A stretch of DNA of 51,972 nucleotides from Streptomyces sp. WAC 04229. GTDB lineage: Bacteria > Actinomycetota > Actinomycetes > Streptomycetales > Streptomycetaceae. Below the pieces are notes generated by a model. The model was not told where the DNA came from, ran no database searches, and worked only from the letters and a program-made list of their open reading frames with translations. Below, in pieces: positions 16,194-24,778 of the stretch. The translations under genes and the position numbers were made by a program. Each line of letters opens with the position of its first letter. Within the stretch, counting starts at the first letter, position 1. Location of the stretch: contig NZ_QHJH01000036.1 of assembly GCF_003947455.1 (NCBI RefSeq), positions 1 to 51,972 on the forward strand, written 5' to 3'.

Positions 16194-16373
16194 GTGAGAA
16201 CGGACACCAGCGAGCACATCGTCGTCCGGAGGCCGGAGACGGGCTGGTCGAAGGCCCGTCGGCTGCGCGCCAGGGGTGCCATGCACACGTGCATACCCGC
16301 CGTCGAGGACCGCGGGGCTCCCCGCGCACCGCGCACGGGCCAGGAGTCGAACATCGTGCGGGGCGAGGACTGA
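16194..16373 (+). CDS. Possible small protein, 59 aa, unknown function
   Basis: GTG-initiated frame (VRTDTSEHIVVRRPETGW...) ending TGA at 16371, in the 383-base space between the LysR and RmlB genes. An excellent ribosome site AAGGAGG lies about 10 bases upstream, which is the main support. The product is basic and Arg-rich with no recognisable domain, and the C-terminal half is low complexity, so it may be spurious. The rest of this gap holds nothing I can identify. Confidence 0.35.
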   Translation: MRTDTSEHIVVRRPETGWSKARRLRARGAMHTCIPAVEDRGAPRAPRTGQESNIVRGED

Positions 16374-16459
16374 GACCGCCCGGCAGCGGGCCACACGGGA
16401 CGCGCGGGTAACGTCGGTACCGTCCCGCCACTCCTCCCGACCGCAGCAAGGCAGCGTTC

Positions 16460-17434
16460 ATGCACCTCCTGGTCACCGGCGCCGCCGGCTTCATCGGCTC
16501 CCGGTACGTCCGGACGCTCCTCGCCTCCGACGCTCCCGGAGCGCCGCACATCACCGTGCTGGACGGCCTCACCTACGCGGGCACCCTCACCAACCTCGAA
16601 GCGGACCACCGCCGGCTGCGGTTCGTGCACGGGGACATCCGTGACGCCGGACTCGTCGACAAGCTGATGGCCGACGCCGACCAGGTGGTGCACTTCGCCG
16701 CCGAGTCGCACGTGGACCGCTCGATCGACGCCGCCGCGGACTTCGTCCTCACCAACGTCGTCGGCACCCAGACCCTGCTGGACGCGGCCCTGAGGTACGG
16801 CGTGGGCCCCTTCGTGCACGTCTCCACCGACGAGGTCTACGGCTCCGTGGACACCGGTTCGGCGACCGAGGAACACCCGCTGCGGCCCAGTTCCCCCTAC
16901 TCCGCCTCGAAGGCCTCGGGCGACCTGCTGGCCCTCTCGTACCACCGCACCCACGGCATGGACGTTCGGGTGACCCGGTGCTCGAACAACTACGGCCCGC
17001 ACCAGTTTCCCGAGAAGATCGTGCCGCTGTTCGTCACCCGCCTCCTGGACGGGCTGAGCGTGCCGCTCTACGGCGACGGGCGCAACGTACGCGACTGGCT
17101 GCACGTGGACGACCACTGCCGGGGCGTCGACCTGGTGCGGACCCGGGGCCGGGCCGGCGAGGTATACAACATCGGCGGCGGTACCGAGCTGAGCAACCAC
17201 GACCTCACCGGCCTGCTCCTCGACGCCTGCGGCGCCGGGTGGGACCGGGTGGTGCACGTCGAGGACCGCAAGGGGCACGACCTGCGCTACTCGGTCGACT
17301 GGGGCAAGGCCCGCGACGAGCTGGGCTACCGTCCCCGCCGGGACCTCGCGGCCGGGCTGGCCGGGACCGTCGCCTGGTACCGGGACAACCGGGCCTGGTG
17401 GGAGCCGCTCAAGCGGCGCGTCGGCGGGGAGTGA
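16460..17434 (+). CDS. rmlB: dTDP-glucose 4,6-dehydratase (RmlB family), 324 aa
   Basis: Extended SDR enzyme converting dTDP-glucose to dTDP-4-keto-6-deoxyglucose, the entry step to deoxysugars. It has the NAD-binding GAAGFIG at ~8-14, HFAAESHVDRS (~78-88), the catalytic STDEVYG (~122-128), YSASKAS (Tyr ~147, Lys ~151), and the substrate loop NNYGPHQFPEKIVPLF. Length and all catalytic residues fit. No RmlA, RmlC, RmlD or glycosyltransferase is adjacent, so it is a solitary copy whose product must feed pathways encoded elsewhere. Confidence 0.92.
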   Translation: MHLLVTGAAGFIGSRYVRTLLASDAPGAPHITVLDGLTYAGTLTNLEADHRRLRFVHGDIRDAGLVDKLMADADQVVHFAAESHVDRSIDAAADFVLTNVVGTQTLLDAALRYGVGPFVHVSTDEVYGSVDTGSATEEHPLRPSSPYSASKASGDLLALSYHRTHGMDVRVTRCSNNYGPHQFPEKIVPLFVTRLLDGLSVPLYGDGRNVRDWLHVDDHCRGVDLVRTRGRAGEVYNIGGGTELSNHDLTGLLLDACGAGWDRVVHVEDRKGHDLRYSVDWGKARDELGYRPRRDLAAGLAGTVAWYRDNRAWWEPLKRRVGGE

Positions 17435-17455
17435 GGGTCCGACGGGGCCGGGTGC

Positions 17456-18034
17456 TCAGTGGCCCTTGGCCAGCAGCTCCAGGATCTCCGCCGTCGTACC
17501 CGTCTCCCCGAGCCGCGGGAAGATCCGCTCGACGCTGTTGCGGTGCGCCTCCGCGTTCATGTCGCTCATCGCGTCGGTGGCGAGCGTGACGTGGTAGCCG
17601 TGCTCGTGGGCGGCGCGGGCCGTGGACTCCACGCCGATGCTGGTGGCGATGCCGGTCAGCACGATCTGGGTGACCCCGCGGCGGCGCAGCTGGACGTCGA
17701 GGCCGGTGCCGTGGAAGGCGCCCCAGTTGCGCTTGGTGACGGTGAGGTCGCCGGGGTGGCCGGCCAGCTCATCGACGACGACGTCCCAACCCTCGGGCCG
17801 GGCCCCGCCGGGTCCGGTCTCCGTGCGGCCGGGCACGGCGTCCGCCCCGTCGGCGGCGAAGGAGACCCGGACCAGGACCACGGGCAGGTCGCGGGCGCGG
17901 AACGCGTCCGCCAGCTCGACGCTGCGGGCGACGACGTCGGCGCCGCCGAAGGGCTCGGTCGGTGCGGCGACGATGCCCGCCTGGAGGTCGATCACGACGA
18001 GGGCGGTGCGGGGGTCGAGGGTGGTGACGGCCAT
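17456..18034 (-). CDS. Isochorismatase-fold hydrolase, nucleophilic Cys replaced by Gly, 192 aa
   Basis: Cysteine-hydrolase superfamily member. The Asp is in ALVVIDLQ (~16) and the Lys in VTKRNWGAF (~101). The third catalytic position, Cys in amidases such as nicotinamidase (ATDYC), is Gly here (GIATSIGVESTARAA, ~131), followed by the normal ESTARAA helix. Gly at this place is what true isochorismatases have, so amidase chemistry is unlikely. Ribosome site AAAGG 10 bases before ATG. Divergent from a phosphoesterase with several operator-like repeats between them. The substrate is unknown. Confidence 0.87.
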   Translation of the reverse strand: MAVTTLDPRTALVVIDLQAGIVAAPTEPFGGADVVARSVELADAFRARDLPVVLVRVSFAADGADAVPGRTETGPGGARPEGWDVVVDELAGHPGDLTVTKRNWGAFHGTGLDVQLRRRGVTQIVLTGIATSIGVESTARAAHEHGYHVTLATDAMSDMNAEAHRNSVERIFPRLGETGTTAEILELLAKGH

Positions 18035-18106
18035 CAGGGGGTGCCTTTCGGATGCTTCGCGGAACGCCGGAGACCTTTCGCCTCCATACCGGCACGCTAA
18101 TTTCTA

Positions 18107-18138
18107 CAGCTAAGACTGTCCAGTTAAGACTGCACAGT
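18107..18138. promoter_or_regulatory. Cluster of operator-like palindromic direct repeats
   Basis: CAGCTAAGACTG (18107-18118) and CAGTTAAGACTG (18121-18132) are direct repeats with a 14-bp period. The second is itself a palindrome of the form CAGT-N4-ACTG. Junctions ACTGTCCAGT and ACTGCACAGT are also palindromic, giving a series of alternating CAGT/ACTG half sites through 18138. They lie in an unusually AT-rich 130-bp divergent promoter region. No regulator is encoded next door. Confidence 0.6.
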
Positions 18139-18160
18139 TTTACCTGTTGATTGCTACCCT
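18131..18160 (+). promoter_or_regulatory. Promoter for phosphoesterase, probably leaderless
   Basis: Candidate -10 TACCCT (18155-18160) ends 6 bases before the GTG at 18167, with a weak -35 TGCACA (18131-18136) 18 bp upstream, inside the repeat cluster. Repressor binding there would block this promoter. Confidence 0.4.
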
Positions 18161-18166
18161 GGACCC

Positions 18167-18667
18167 GTGCGTCTGCTCCTCATGTCCGACACCCACCTGC
18201 CCAAGCGGGCGAAGGAACTGCCGGCGCCCCTGCTGGCGGAGATCCCGCGCGCCGACGTCGTGCTGCACGCGGGGGACTGGGTCGACACGGCCACCCTCGA
18301 CCTGCTGGAGAGCCGCAGCCGACGGCTCGTCGCGGTGTACGGCAACAACGACGGACCGAGGCTGCGCGCCCGCCTCCCCGAGGTGGCGTACGCCGACCTC
18401 GGCGGCCTGCGCTTCGGAGTCGTCCACGAGACGGGCGCGGCCCAGGGACGCGAGGCCCGCTGCGCCGCCCGCTTCCCCGGGCTCGACGTCCTCGTCTTCG
18501 GGCACAGCCACATCCCGTGGGACACGACCGCGCCCGGCGGCCCGCGCCTGCTGAACCCGGGCTCGCCGACGGACCGGCGCCGCCAGCCGTACTGCACCTA
18601 TATGACGGCCACGGTCGCCGACGGCCGGCTCGCGGACGTGGAACTGCACAGGCTGCCCCGACGCTGA
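18167..18667 (+). CDS. Metallophosphoesterase (YfcE/MJ0936-like), 166 aa
   Basis: Small calcineurin-fold phosphodiesterase. Metal-binding motifs in order: SDTHLP (~8), HAGDWVD (~36), GNNDG (~61), VVHETG (~86, normally GH) and GHSHIP (~110). Length is typical of the single-domain YfcE family, which cleaves phosphodiester bonds in small molecules. GTG start without a spaced ribosome site, directly after a -10 box, so the mRNA is probably leaderless. Divergently paired with the isochorismatase-fold gene. Confidence 0.88.
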   Translation: MRLLLMSDTHLPKRAKELPAPLLAEIPRADVVLHAGDWVDTATLDLLESRSRRLVAVYGNNDGPRLRARLPEVAYADLGGLRFGVVHETGAAQGREARCAARFPGLDVLVFGHSHIPWDTTAPGGPRLLNPGSPTDRRRQPYCTYMTATVADGRLADVELHRLPRR

Positions 18668-18733
18668 GCCGTGGCGCCGGCCGGCGACGTCATGGAGTAC
18701 CGCGCCCGGACCCCCTGACCGCGGCGCCCCTGG

Positions 18734-19099
18734 CTACTCGTCCCAGGCCTGGATGGTGGTCTGCTCCACGATTTCCCCGTCCCGCAACGACAGCATCGAC
18801 TCGGCGAGGACCCGCACTCCGTCCGGATACGTGCACTCCTCGGTGAACGCGACGTTGTCATCCTGGACGACACAGCGTTCCATCCGGTGGGTCATGTCAC
18901 GGCTGTAGACGTCGTCGAGCATCTCGGCGATCTGCTGCCGGCCGTGCAGCACCTTGGGACGGCTCGGCTGGTCGTAGCGGTCGACGATGCGGACCCGGGC
19001 GTCCTGCGCGTACAGCGACACGAGTGGATCCGCCGAGTCTCCCTCGATGCCCCGGCGCAGCGCTTCGGCGTCGAAGCCCCGGCCTGTGCTGGTACCCAT
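18734..19099 (-). CDS. SnoaL/NTF2-like nuclear transport factor 2 family protein, 121 aa
   Basis: Single cone-shaped alpha+beta barrel domain. The pattern LVSLYAQDARVRIVDRYDQPSRPKVLHGRQQIAEMLDDVYSRDMTHRMERCVVQDDNVAFTEEC, given here only in outline, is typical: an acidic helix, then G-R-x-x-I, then strands. The frame is open further upstream, but the start is the ATG at 19099 behind an excellent ribosome site AAGGAGG. Such proteins are small hydrolases, cyclases or uncharacterised carrier proteins. There is no operon partner. Confidence 0.8.
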   Translation of the reverse strand: MGTSTGRGFDAEALRRGIEGDSADPLVSLYAQDARVRIVDRYDQPSRPKVLHGRQQIAEMLDDVYSRDMTHRMERCVVQDDNVAFTEECTYPDGVRVLAESMLSLRDGEIVEQTTIQAWDE

Positions 19100-19273
19100 G
19101 ACGACCTCCTTCGAGGGACCGGGCCCGAGGGGGTGACGGGCCGTCGCCGGCCCTCTCCTTTGAGCTTCCTCCGTCCGGGCTCCCGGGGCAATCGCGGCCG
19201 GACCGTTGCGCCTCACGGGTGAGCGGAGTGGGCCGCCCGTGTCCGCCCGCGGCCCGTCGGCGTTGCTCACGGC

Positions 19274-19558
19274 ATGATCTCCACACGACGTATCGTCGCC
19301 GTTGTCGGGCTCGCCGCCGGTGTCACCGCTCTCGCCGCCCCGATGGCGAGCGCGGCGGGCGGGGGCCCGCTGGGCACCGAGAAGCTCAGCGTGACCAACA
19401 CCCTCGACTCGCTCGCGGTGGGCGACATGCCCGCCGAGGACCGCGCCCAGGTGCCGCTCCCCTCCCAGCAGCTGAACCGGCTCAACGACCTCGACCAGCT
19501 CCAGCAGGTCACCGACCTGGTGTCGCCGCTGTTCGGTGCCGTCCCCGCCCTGGGCTGA
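19274..19558 (+). CDS. Small secreted protein, 94 aa, unknown function
   Basis: Clear Sec signal peptide (STRRIVAVVGLAAGVTALAAPMASA, cleavage after ASA at ~27) and a mature part of ~67 residues without Cys, rich in L, D and Q (QQLNRLNDLDQLQQVTDLV). Mature secreted proteins of this kind are common in Streptomyces and mostly uncharacterised. It runs convergently to the ABC transporter with only 17 bp between stops. Confidence 0.75.
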   Translation: MISTRRIVAVVGLAAGVTALAAPMASAAGGGPLGTEKLSVTNTLDSLAVGDMPAEDRAQVPLPSQQLNRLNDLDQLQQVTDLVSPLFGAVPALG

Positions 19559-19575
19559 CCCCTCGAGGCCGGCGC

Positions 19576-21330
19576 TCAGCCGCCGGCCGCCAGGAACTGG
19601 GTCGCCGCCAGCTCCGCGTACAGCGGATCCGCGGTGACCAGTTCCCGGTGCGTGCCGACCGCGCGGACCCGCCCCGCGTCCATCACCACGATCCGGTCGG
19701 CCGTCGTCACCGTGGACAGCCGGTGGGCGACGACCAGCACCGTCGTCGTACGGGCCACCTCGGCCACCGTGTCGCGCAGCGCCGCCTCGTTCACCGCGTC
19801 CAGCTGCGAGGTGGCCTCGTCCAGCAGCAGCAGCCGAGGGCGGCGCAGCAGCGCGCGGGCGATCGCCACCCTCTGGCGCTCACCGCCGGACAGCTTGGTC
19901 CCGCGGTGCCCCACCAGCGTCTCCAGACCGTTCGGCAGCCGGGCGACCAGAGCGTCGAGGCGGGTGGTCTCGAGGACCGTACGGACGGCGTCCTCGTCCG
20001 CCTCGGGACTGCCCAGCAGCAGGTTGTCCCGCAGCGAACCGGACAGCACCGGGGCGTCCTGCTCCACGTAGCCGATCGAGGCGCGCAGCGAGGCCAGTTC
20101 CCAGTCCGCCAGACTCCGCCCGTCCAGCGTGATCTCCCCGGACCCCGGGTCGTAGAACCGCTCGATGAGCGAGAACACGGTGGTCTTCCCCGCCCCCGAC
20201 GGGCCGACGAACGCCGTCAGCCCCCGGCCCGGCACGTCGAAGGTCACCCCGTGGTGGATGTACGGCAGATCGTCGGCGTACCGGAAGCGGACGTCGCGGA
20301 AGGAGACGGACGCCGGTTCCGCGCCCGGCGAGGGCAGCGGAGCGGGGTGGAGCGCCGGCTCGGCGGGCAGCCGCATCGCCTCGTGGATCCGGGCGAGCGC
20401 CGCCCGGCCCGTCTGGTACTGCGTGACCGCGCCGACGACCTCCTGTATCGGTGACATCAGATAGAAGACGAACAGCAGGAACGCCACCAGCGTGCCGACG
20501 TCGATCGCGCCCGTCGCCACCCGCGCCCCGCCCACCGCGAGCACCGTGATGAACGCGATCTGCATCGCCAGCCCCGCCGTGTTGCCCGCGGCGGCCGACC
20601 ACCTGGCGGCCCGCACGCTCTGCCGCCACGACTCCTCGGCGGCCTCGTGCAGCGCCCGTTCCTCCCGGGGCTCGGCGCCGGACGCCTTCACCGTGCGCAG
20701 CGCGCCCAGGATCCGCTCCAGCGCGGCGCCCATCACCCCGACCGCGTCCTGCGCCTGGCGGCTCGCCCGGTTGATGCGCGGCACGATCAGGCCCAGCACC
20801 AGTCCGGCCCCGACGACCACCGCCAGCGTGACCCCGAGGAGCACCGGGTCGACGACGCCCATCATCACCAGCGTCGCCACCAGCGTGAGCCCGCCGGTGC
20901 CCACGCCGATCAGGGAGTCGGTGGTGACCTCGCGCAGCAGGGTGGTGTCGGAGGTGATCCGGGCCATCAGGTCGCCGGGCTCGGTGCGGTCCACCGCCGA
21001 GACGCGCAGCCGCAGCAGGTACGACGACAGCGTGCGCCGCGCCCCGAGCACAACCGACTCGGCGGTGCGCCGCAGCACGTACGAACCGAGCGCCCCGAGC
21101 GCTGCGTTGGCGACCACGAGCCCCGACATGGCCAGCAGCGCACCGGTGATGGCCCGGTCGTGGGCCAGGTCGTCGATCAGCTCCCGCGCCACCAGTGGCA
21201 GCAGCAGCCCCGTGCCGCCCGTGACCAGCGAGAGCAGGGCGCCCGCGAACAGGGCTCGCCGGTGCGGCCGTACGTACGACAGGAGGAGCCGCCAGGCGGG
21301 CGGGCCGGCTTCCGGATCGGCGGCGCTCAC
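19576..21330 (-). CDS. ABC transporter, fused permease and ATPase (multidrug/lipid exporter type), 584 aa
   Basis: Half-size type I exporter working as a homodimer, or with an unlinked partner, in the membrane. Six membrane helices lie in residues ~20-310, then the ATPase: Walker [10 protein letters not shown] (~378), Q-loop VEQDAPV, signature LSGGERQR (~478), Walker [13 protein letters not shown] (~498) and H-loop VVAHRLS. GTG start with AAGGAG 5 bases upstream. Divergent from mscR. Substrate unknown; the family exports drugs, lipids or peptides. Confidence 0.9.
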   Translation of the reverse strand: MSAADPEAGPPAWRLLLSYVRPHRRALFAGALLSLVTGGTGLLLPLVARELIDDLAHDRAITGALLAMSGLVVANAALGALGSYVLRRTAESVVLGARRTLSSYLLRLRVSAVDRTEPGDLMARITSDTTLLREVTTDSLIGVGTGGLTLVATLVMMGVVDPVLLGVTLAVVVGAGLVLGLIVPRINRASRQAQDAVGVMGAALERILGALRTVKASGAEPREERALHEAAEESWRQSVRAARWSAAAGNTAGLAMQIAFITVLAVGGARVATGAIDVGTLVAFLLFVFYLMSPIQEVVGAVTQYQTGRAALARIHEAMRLPAEPALHPAPLPSPGAEPASVSFRDVRFRYADDLPYIHHGVTFDVPGRGLTAFVGPSGAGKTTVFSLIERFYDPGSGEITLDGRSLADWELASLRASIGYVEQDAPVLSGSLRDNLLLGSPEADEDAVRTVLETTRLDALVARLPNGLETLVGHRGTKLSGGERQRVAIARALLRRPRLLLLDEATSQLDAVNEAALRDTVAEVARTTTVLVVAHRLSTVTTADRIVVMDAGRVRAVGTHRELVTADPLYAELAATQFLAAGG

Positions 21331-21459
21331 GGGACTCCTTCGGCAGGCGGGCGACGCCTCAGGCTACGTGGAGCCCGCAGGGCGCCGAAGCGCCCCTCCC
21401 CGATCTGTTGCGCGTAGGGTCGGGAGGGAAGCTGAACGGCCGAGGAAAGGGTCACAAGC

Positions 21460-22548
21460 ATGGCGCAGGAAGTACGCGGCGTGATCGCACCGGGCAAGGA
21501 CGAGCCGGTCCGGATCGAGACGATCGTCGTGCCCGATCCCGGCCCCGGCGAGGCCGTGGTCAAGGTCCAGGCCTGCGGGGTGTGCCACACCGACCTGCAC
21601 TACAAGCAGGGCGGCATCAGCGACGACTACCCCTTCCTGCTCGGCCACGAGGCCGCCGGTGTCGTGGAGTCGGTCGGCGCGGGCGTCACCGACGTGGCCC
21701 CCGGCGACTTCGTGATCCTCAACTGGCGTGCCGTGTGCGGCACCTGCCGGGCCTGTCTGCGCGGTCGCCCCTGGTACTGCTTCGACACCCACAACGCCGA
21801 GCAGAAGATGACCCTCGCCTCGACCGGGCAGGAGCTGTCCCCGGCCCTCGGTATCGGCGCCTTCGCGGAGAAGACCCTGGTCGCCGCCGGGCAGTGCACC
21901 AAGGTCGACCCGGCCGTCTCCGCGCAGGTGGCCGGTCTGCTGGGCTGCGGGGTGATGGCCGGCATCGGCGCCGCCATCAACACCGGCAACGTCGGGCGCG
22001 GTGACACCGTCGCCGTCATCGGCTGCGGCGGCGTCGGTGACGCGGCCATCGCCGGTTCCCACCTGGCGGGGGCCGCGAAGGTGATCGCCGTGGACATCGA
22101 CGACCGCAAGCTGGAGACCGCCCGCTCCATGGGCGCCACCCACACCGTCAACTCCCGCGAGACCGACCCCGTCGAGGCCGTCCGCGAACTGACCGGCGGT
22201 TTCGGCGCCGACGTCGTCATCGAGGCGGTCGGCCGTCCCGAGACCTACCGGCAGGCCTTCTACGCCCGCGACCTGGCCGGCACCGTCGTCCTGGTCGGCG
22301 TGCCGACGCCCGAGATGAAGCTGGAACTGCCGCTGCTGGACGTCTTCGGGCGCGGCGGTTCGCTGAAGTCCTCCTGGTACGGCGACTGCCTGCCCTCCCG
22401 GGACTTCCCGATGCTCATCGACCTGCACCTCCAGGGCCGCCTCGCGCTGGACAAGTTCGTCACCGAGACCATCCGGCTGGACGAGGTCGAGCAGGCCTTC
22501 GACCGGATGCACGCCGGCGACGTGCTCCGCTCGGTGGTGGTGCTCTGA
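21460..22548 (+). CDS. mscR: S-(hydroxymethyl)mycothiol dehydrogenase, 362 aa
   Basis: NAD-dependent, mycothiol-dependent formaldehyde dehydrogenase/nitrosomycothiol reductase of the zinc alcohol dehydrogenase family. Catalytic zinc ligands are in [11 protein letters not shown] (~39) and LGHEAAG (~63); structural zinc cysteines are in [15 protein letters not shown] (~90-104). The NAD fold is [10 protein letters not shown] (~190). The sequence [19 protein letters not shown] at the start and [15 protein letters not shown] near residue 310 are characteristic. Overlap ATGA with the next gene, an MBL hydrolase, reproduces the well-known actinobacterial pair for formaldehyde and nitrosothiol detoxification. 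Confidence 0.93.
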   Translation: MAQEVRGVIAPGKDEPVRIETIVVPDPGPGEAVVKVQACGVCHTDLHYKQGGISDDYPFLLGHEAAGVVESVGAGVTDVAPGDFVILNWRAVCGTCRACLRGRPWYCFDTHNAEQKMTLASTGQELSPALGIGAFAEKTLVAAGQCTKVDPAVSAQVAGLLGCGVMAGIGAAINTGNVGRGDTVAVIGCGGVGDAAIAGSHLAGAAKVIAVDIDDRKLETARSMGATHTVNSRETDPVEAVRELTGGFGADVVIEAVGRPETYRQAFYARDLAGTVVLVGVPTPEMKLELPLLDVFGRGGSLKSSWYGDCLPSRDFPMLIDLHLQGRLALDKFVTETIRLDEVEQAFDRMHAGDVLRSVVVL

Positions 22549-23177
22549 TGTCCGCGCGCATCGAACGCCTCGTCACCTCCGGCCAGTTCAAGCTCGACGG
22601 CGGCACCTGGGACGTCGACAACAACGTCTGGCTGGTCGGCGACGACCACGAGGTGGTCGTCATCGACGCCGCCCACGACGCCGACGCGATCGCCGAGGCC
22701 GTCGGCGACCGGCGCCTGACCGCCATCGTCTGCACGCACGGCCACAACGACCACGTGGGTGCGGCGCCCGCCCTGGCCGACCGCACCGGCGCCACCATCT
22801 GGCTGCACCGCGACGACCTGCCGCTGTGGCGGCAGACCCACCCCGACCGGGACCCCGACGCCTGGCTGACCGACGGCCAGGTCATCGAGGCGGCCGGCGC
22901 CGACCTGACCGTCCTGCACACCCCCGGGCACGCTCCCGGCGCGGTCTGCCTGTACGACCCCGGGCTCGGCACCGTCTTCACCGGCGACACCCTCTTCCAG
23001 GGCGGACCCGGCGCCACCGGCCGGTCCTACTCCGACTTCCCGACCATCGTCGACTCGATCCGCGACCGGCTGCTGGTGCTCCCGCCGGAGACCGAGGTGC
23101 GCACCGGACACGGCGACGCGACCACCATCGGCGCCGAGGCCCCGCACCTCAAGGAGTGGATCGACCGGGGGCACTGA
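22548..23177 (+). CDS. MBL-fold metallo-hydrolase linked to mycothiol formaldehyde detoxification, 209 aa
   Basis: Glyoxalase II-like zinc hydrolase. The metal motif THGHNDHVG (~63-71) is a full HxHxDH, followed by His in HTPGHAPG (~125), Asp in FTGDTLF (~146) and a C-terminal His in TGHGDATT. Start ATG overlaps the mscR stop (ATGA), so the two are translationally coupled. By position and family it probably hydrolyses the formyl-mycothiol thioester made by MscR to formate and mycothiol; this is inference from the conserved pairing. Confidence 0.88.
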   Translation: MSARIERLVTSGQFKLDGGTWDVDNNVWLVGDDHEVVVIDAAHDADAIAEAVGDRRLTAIVCTHGHNDHVGAAPALADRTGATIWLHRDDLPLWRQTHPDRDPDAWLTDGQVIEAAGADLTVLHTPGHAPGAVCLYDPGLGTVFTGDTLFQGGPGATGRSYSDFPTIVDSIRDRLLVLPPETEVRTGHGDATTIGAEAPHLKEWIDRGH

Positions 23178-23212
23178 CCCCCGTGCGGGACACGCGGAAA
23201 AGGTGACAGAAG

Positions 23213-23281
23213 ATGTCCGGCTTCCCGGGCACCCTCGGACCCGACAGCATTCGTGCGGGAGAGGAACGGGAAGCCGGACAT
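23213..23281 (+). promoter_or_regulatory. 15-bp perfect inverted repeat covering ribosome site and start codon of the SDR gene
   Basis: Left arm 23213-23227 (ATGTCCGGCTTCCCG) and right arm 23267-23281 (CGGGAAGCCGGACAT) are perfect complements separated by 39 bases. The right arm contains the GGGAAG ribosome site and the first two bases of the ATG at 23280. In RNA the arms could pair and hide translation initiation. Confidence 0.65.
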
Positions 23282-24206
23282 GGCACAGTCACCGAAGAGT
23301 CCGCTGGCGGGCAGGGTCGCACTGGTCGCGGGAGCCACCCGGGGCGCCGGACGGGGCATCGCCGTCGAACTGGGCGCGGCCGGCGCCACCGTCTACGTCA
23401 CCGGCCGCAGCACCCGCGCCCGGCGCTCGGAGTACGACCGCCCCGAGACCATCGAGGACACCGCCGACCTGGTCACCGAGGCCGGCGGGCACGGTATCGC
23501 GGTGCCCGCCGACCACCTCGAACCGGATCAGGTCGCCCGGCTCGTCGACCGCATCGCCCGCGAGCAGGGGCGCCTCGACATCCTGGTCAACGACATCTGG
23601 GGCGGCGAGAACCTCTTCGAGTGGGACAGCCCCGTGTGGGAGCACGACCTCGACAAAGGACTGCGGCTGCTGCGCCTCGCGGTCGAGACGCACGCCGTCA
23701 CCAGCCATTACGCCCTCCCGCTGCTGCTGCGCGGGTCGGGCGGACTGGTCGTCGAGGTCACCGACGGCACCGACGACTACAACCGCGACCACTACCGCAA
23801 CTCCTTCTTCTACGACCTGGCCAAGACGTCCGTCGTGCGCATGGCCTTCGCGCTCGGCCACGAACTCGGACCGCGCGGTGCCACCGCCGTGGCGCTGACC
23901 CCGGGCTGGCTGCGCTCCGAGATCATGCTCGACCACTTCGGCGTACGCGAGGACAACTGGCGGGACGCCCTCGACCGCGTCCCGCACTTCGCCATCTCCG
24001 AGACGCCCCGCTACGTGGGCCGGGCCGTGGCCGCGCTGGCCGCCGACCCCGACGTGGCGCGGTTCAACGGCCGCTCCCTCTCCAGCGGGGGGCTCGCCCT
24101 TGAGTACGGCTTCACCGACCTCGACGGCAGCCGCCCGGACGCCTGGCGCTACCTCGTCGAGGTCCAGGACGCCGGGCGTCCGGCCGACGTCACCGGGTAT
24201 CGCTGA
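23280..24206 (+). CDS. Short-chain dehydrogenase/reductase, 308 aa
   Basis: NAD(P)-dependent SDR. Cofactor loop GATRGAGRGIA (~18-28), then TGRSTRARRSEYDRPETIEDTADLV, an Arg-rich region after strand 2 favouring NADP. LVNDIWGGE replaces the usual NNAG, and YDLAKTS (~180) provides Tyr and Lys. The usual catalytic Ser region reads EVTDGTDDYN, so the Ser is not obvious. This longer SDR type with NDIWGG is widespread in actinobacteria but uncharacterised. The start is ATG at 23280; a GTG 27 bases upstream is less likely. Its initiation site is inside a long inverted repeat. Confidence 0.88.
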   Translation: MAQSPKSPLAGRVALVAGATRGAGRGIAVELGAAGATVYVTGRSTRARRSEYDRPETIEDTADLVTEAGGHGIAVPADHLEPDQVARLVDRIAREQGRLDILVNDIWGGENLFEWDSPVWEHDLDKGLRLLRLAVETHAVTSHYALPLLLRGSGGLVVEVTDGTDDYNRDHYRNSFFYDLAKTSVVRMAFALGHELGPRGATAVALTPGWLRSEIMLDHFGVREDNWRDALDRVPHFAISETPRYVGRAVAALAADPDVARFNGRSLSSGGLALEYGFTDLDGSRPDAWRYLVEVQDAGRPADVTGYR

Positions 24207-24729
24207 CGGGCGGCAGCGTCCACCGGGCGCCGTGCCCCGGCGGCAGGGCCAGATCCTCGCGCACCGCCGCGTAGTAGTCCTCCCGCGCGGCCCGGTGCCG
24301 CTCCAGGAGGGCCTGCCAGGCGGCGGGGTCACGCGTCTCCTCACGCAGGAAGCGCTCCATGTCGAGCACCGCGACGACCCACACCCGCGCCTTCTCCACC
24401 ACCTGCCTGCTGCCCAGCAGCAGCAGCGCCTCCCCGGCGGGATCCCGCGACACCGCCGCCTCTGCCTGCGCGGCGGCGGCGTCGCGCGGGTCGAGGGGGT
24501 GCGGGTGCGGGTCGTTGCCGAGGTGGGCGGCTATCCGGTAGGTCAGGGTGACCGAGGTCTTCAGGACCCGCGCGTAGTCGGCGTACACCGCCAGCCTGCG
24601 CTCCTCCCAGCGGGCCTCGGTCTCCCGCCGCAGCCGGGCCCGGTCACTGCGGACCACGGCGAGATAGGAACCGAGTGCGCCGATCACGACACCCAGGAGC
24701 GCGGGGAGTTGCTGCAGAAATGCTGACAT
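24190..24729 (-). CDS. Membrane-anchored hypothetical protein, 179 aa
   Basis: Unrecognised family. One N-terminal membrane helix (LLGVVIGALGSYLAVV, ~10-25) is followed by a long cytoplasmic helical domain beginning RSDRARLRRETEARWEERRLAVYADYARVLKTSV, then HPLDPRDAAAAQAEAAVSRDP and REDYYAAVREDLALP near the end. This N-terminal helix plus 'RWEERRLAVYADYA' pattern recurs in small Streptomyces membrane proteins of unknown function. Start chosen at MSAFLQQLP because residues upstream are low-complexity antisense of the next SDR. It overlaps the preceding SDR stop by 17 bp. Confidence 0.75.
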   Translation of the reverse strand: MSAFLQQLPALLGVVIGALGSYLAVVRSDRARLRRETEARWEERRLAVYADYARVLKTSVTLTYRIAAHLGNDPHPHPLDPRDAAAAQAEAAVSRDPAGEALLLLGSRQVVEKARVWVVAVLDMERFLREETRDPAAWQALLERHRAAREDYYAAVREDLALPPGHGARWTLPPVSDTR

Positions 24730-24778
24730 GGCGGCACGGTAGCCGCCCGGTGATCGCCCCGGCACTACGGTCGGGCCC

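Noticed and set aside
16460..17434. RmlB-like gene as part of a deoxysugar or antibiotic cluster
   Set aside because: No other sugar-nucleotide, glycosyltransferase or biosynthetic gene lies nearby on either side.
23213..24103. Alternative plus-strand frame starting at the left arm of the inverted repeat
   Set aside because: Arg-rich shadow of the SDR gene, without recognisable motifs; the SDR frame has the GxxxGxG loop and YxxxK.
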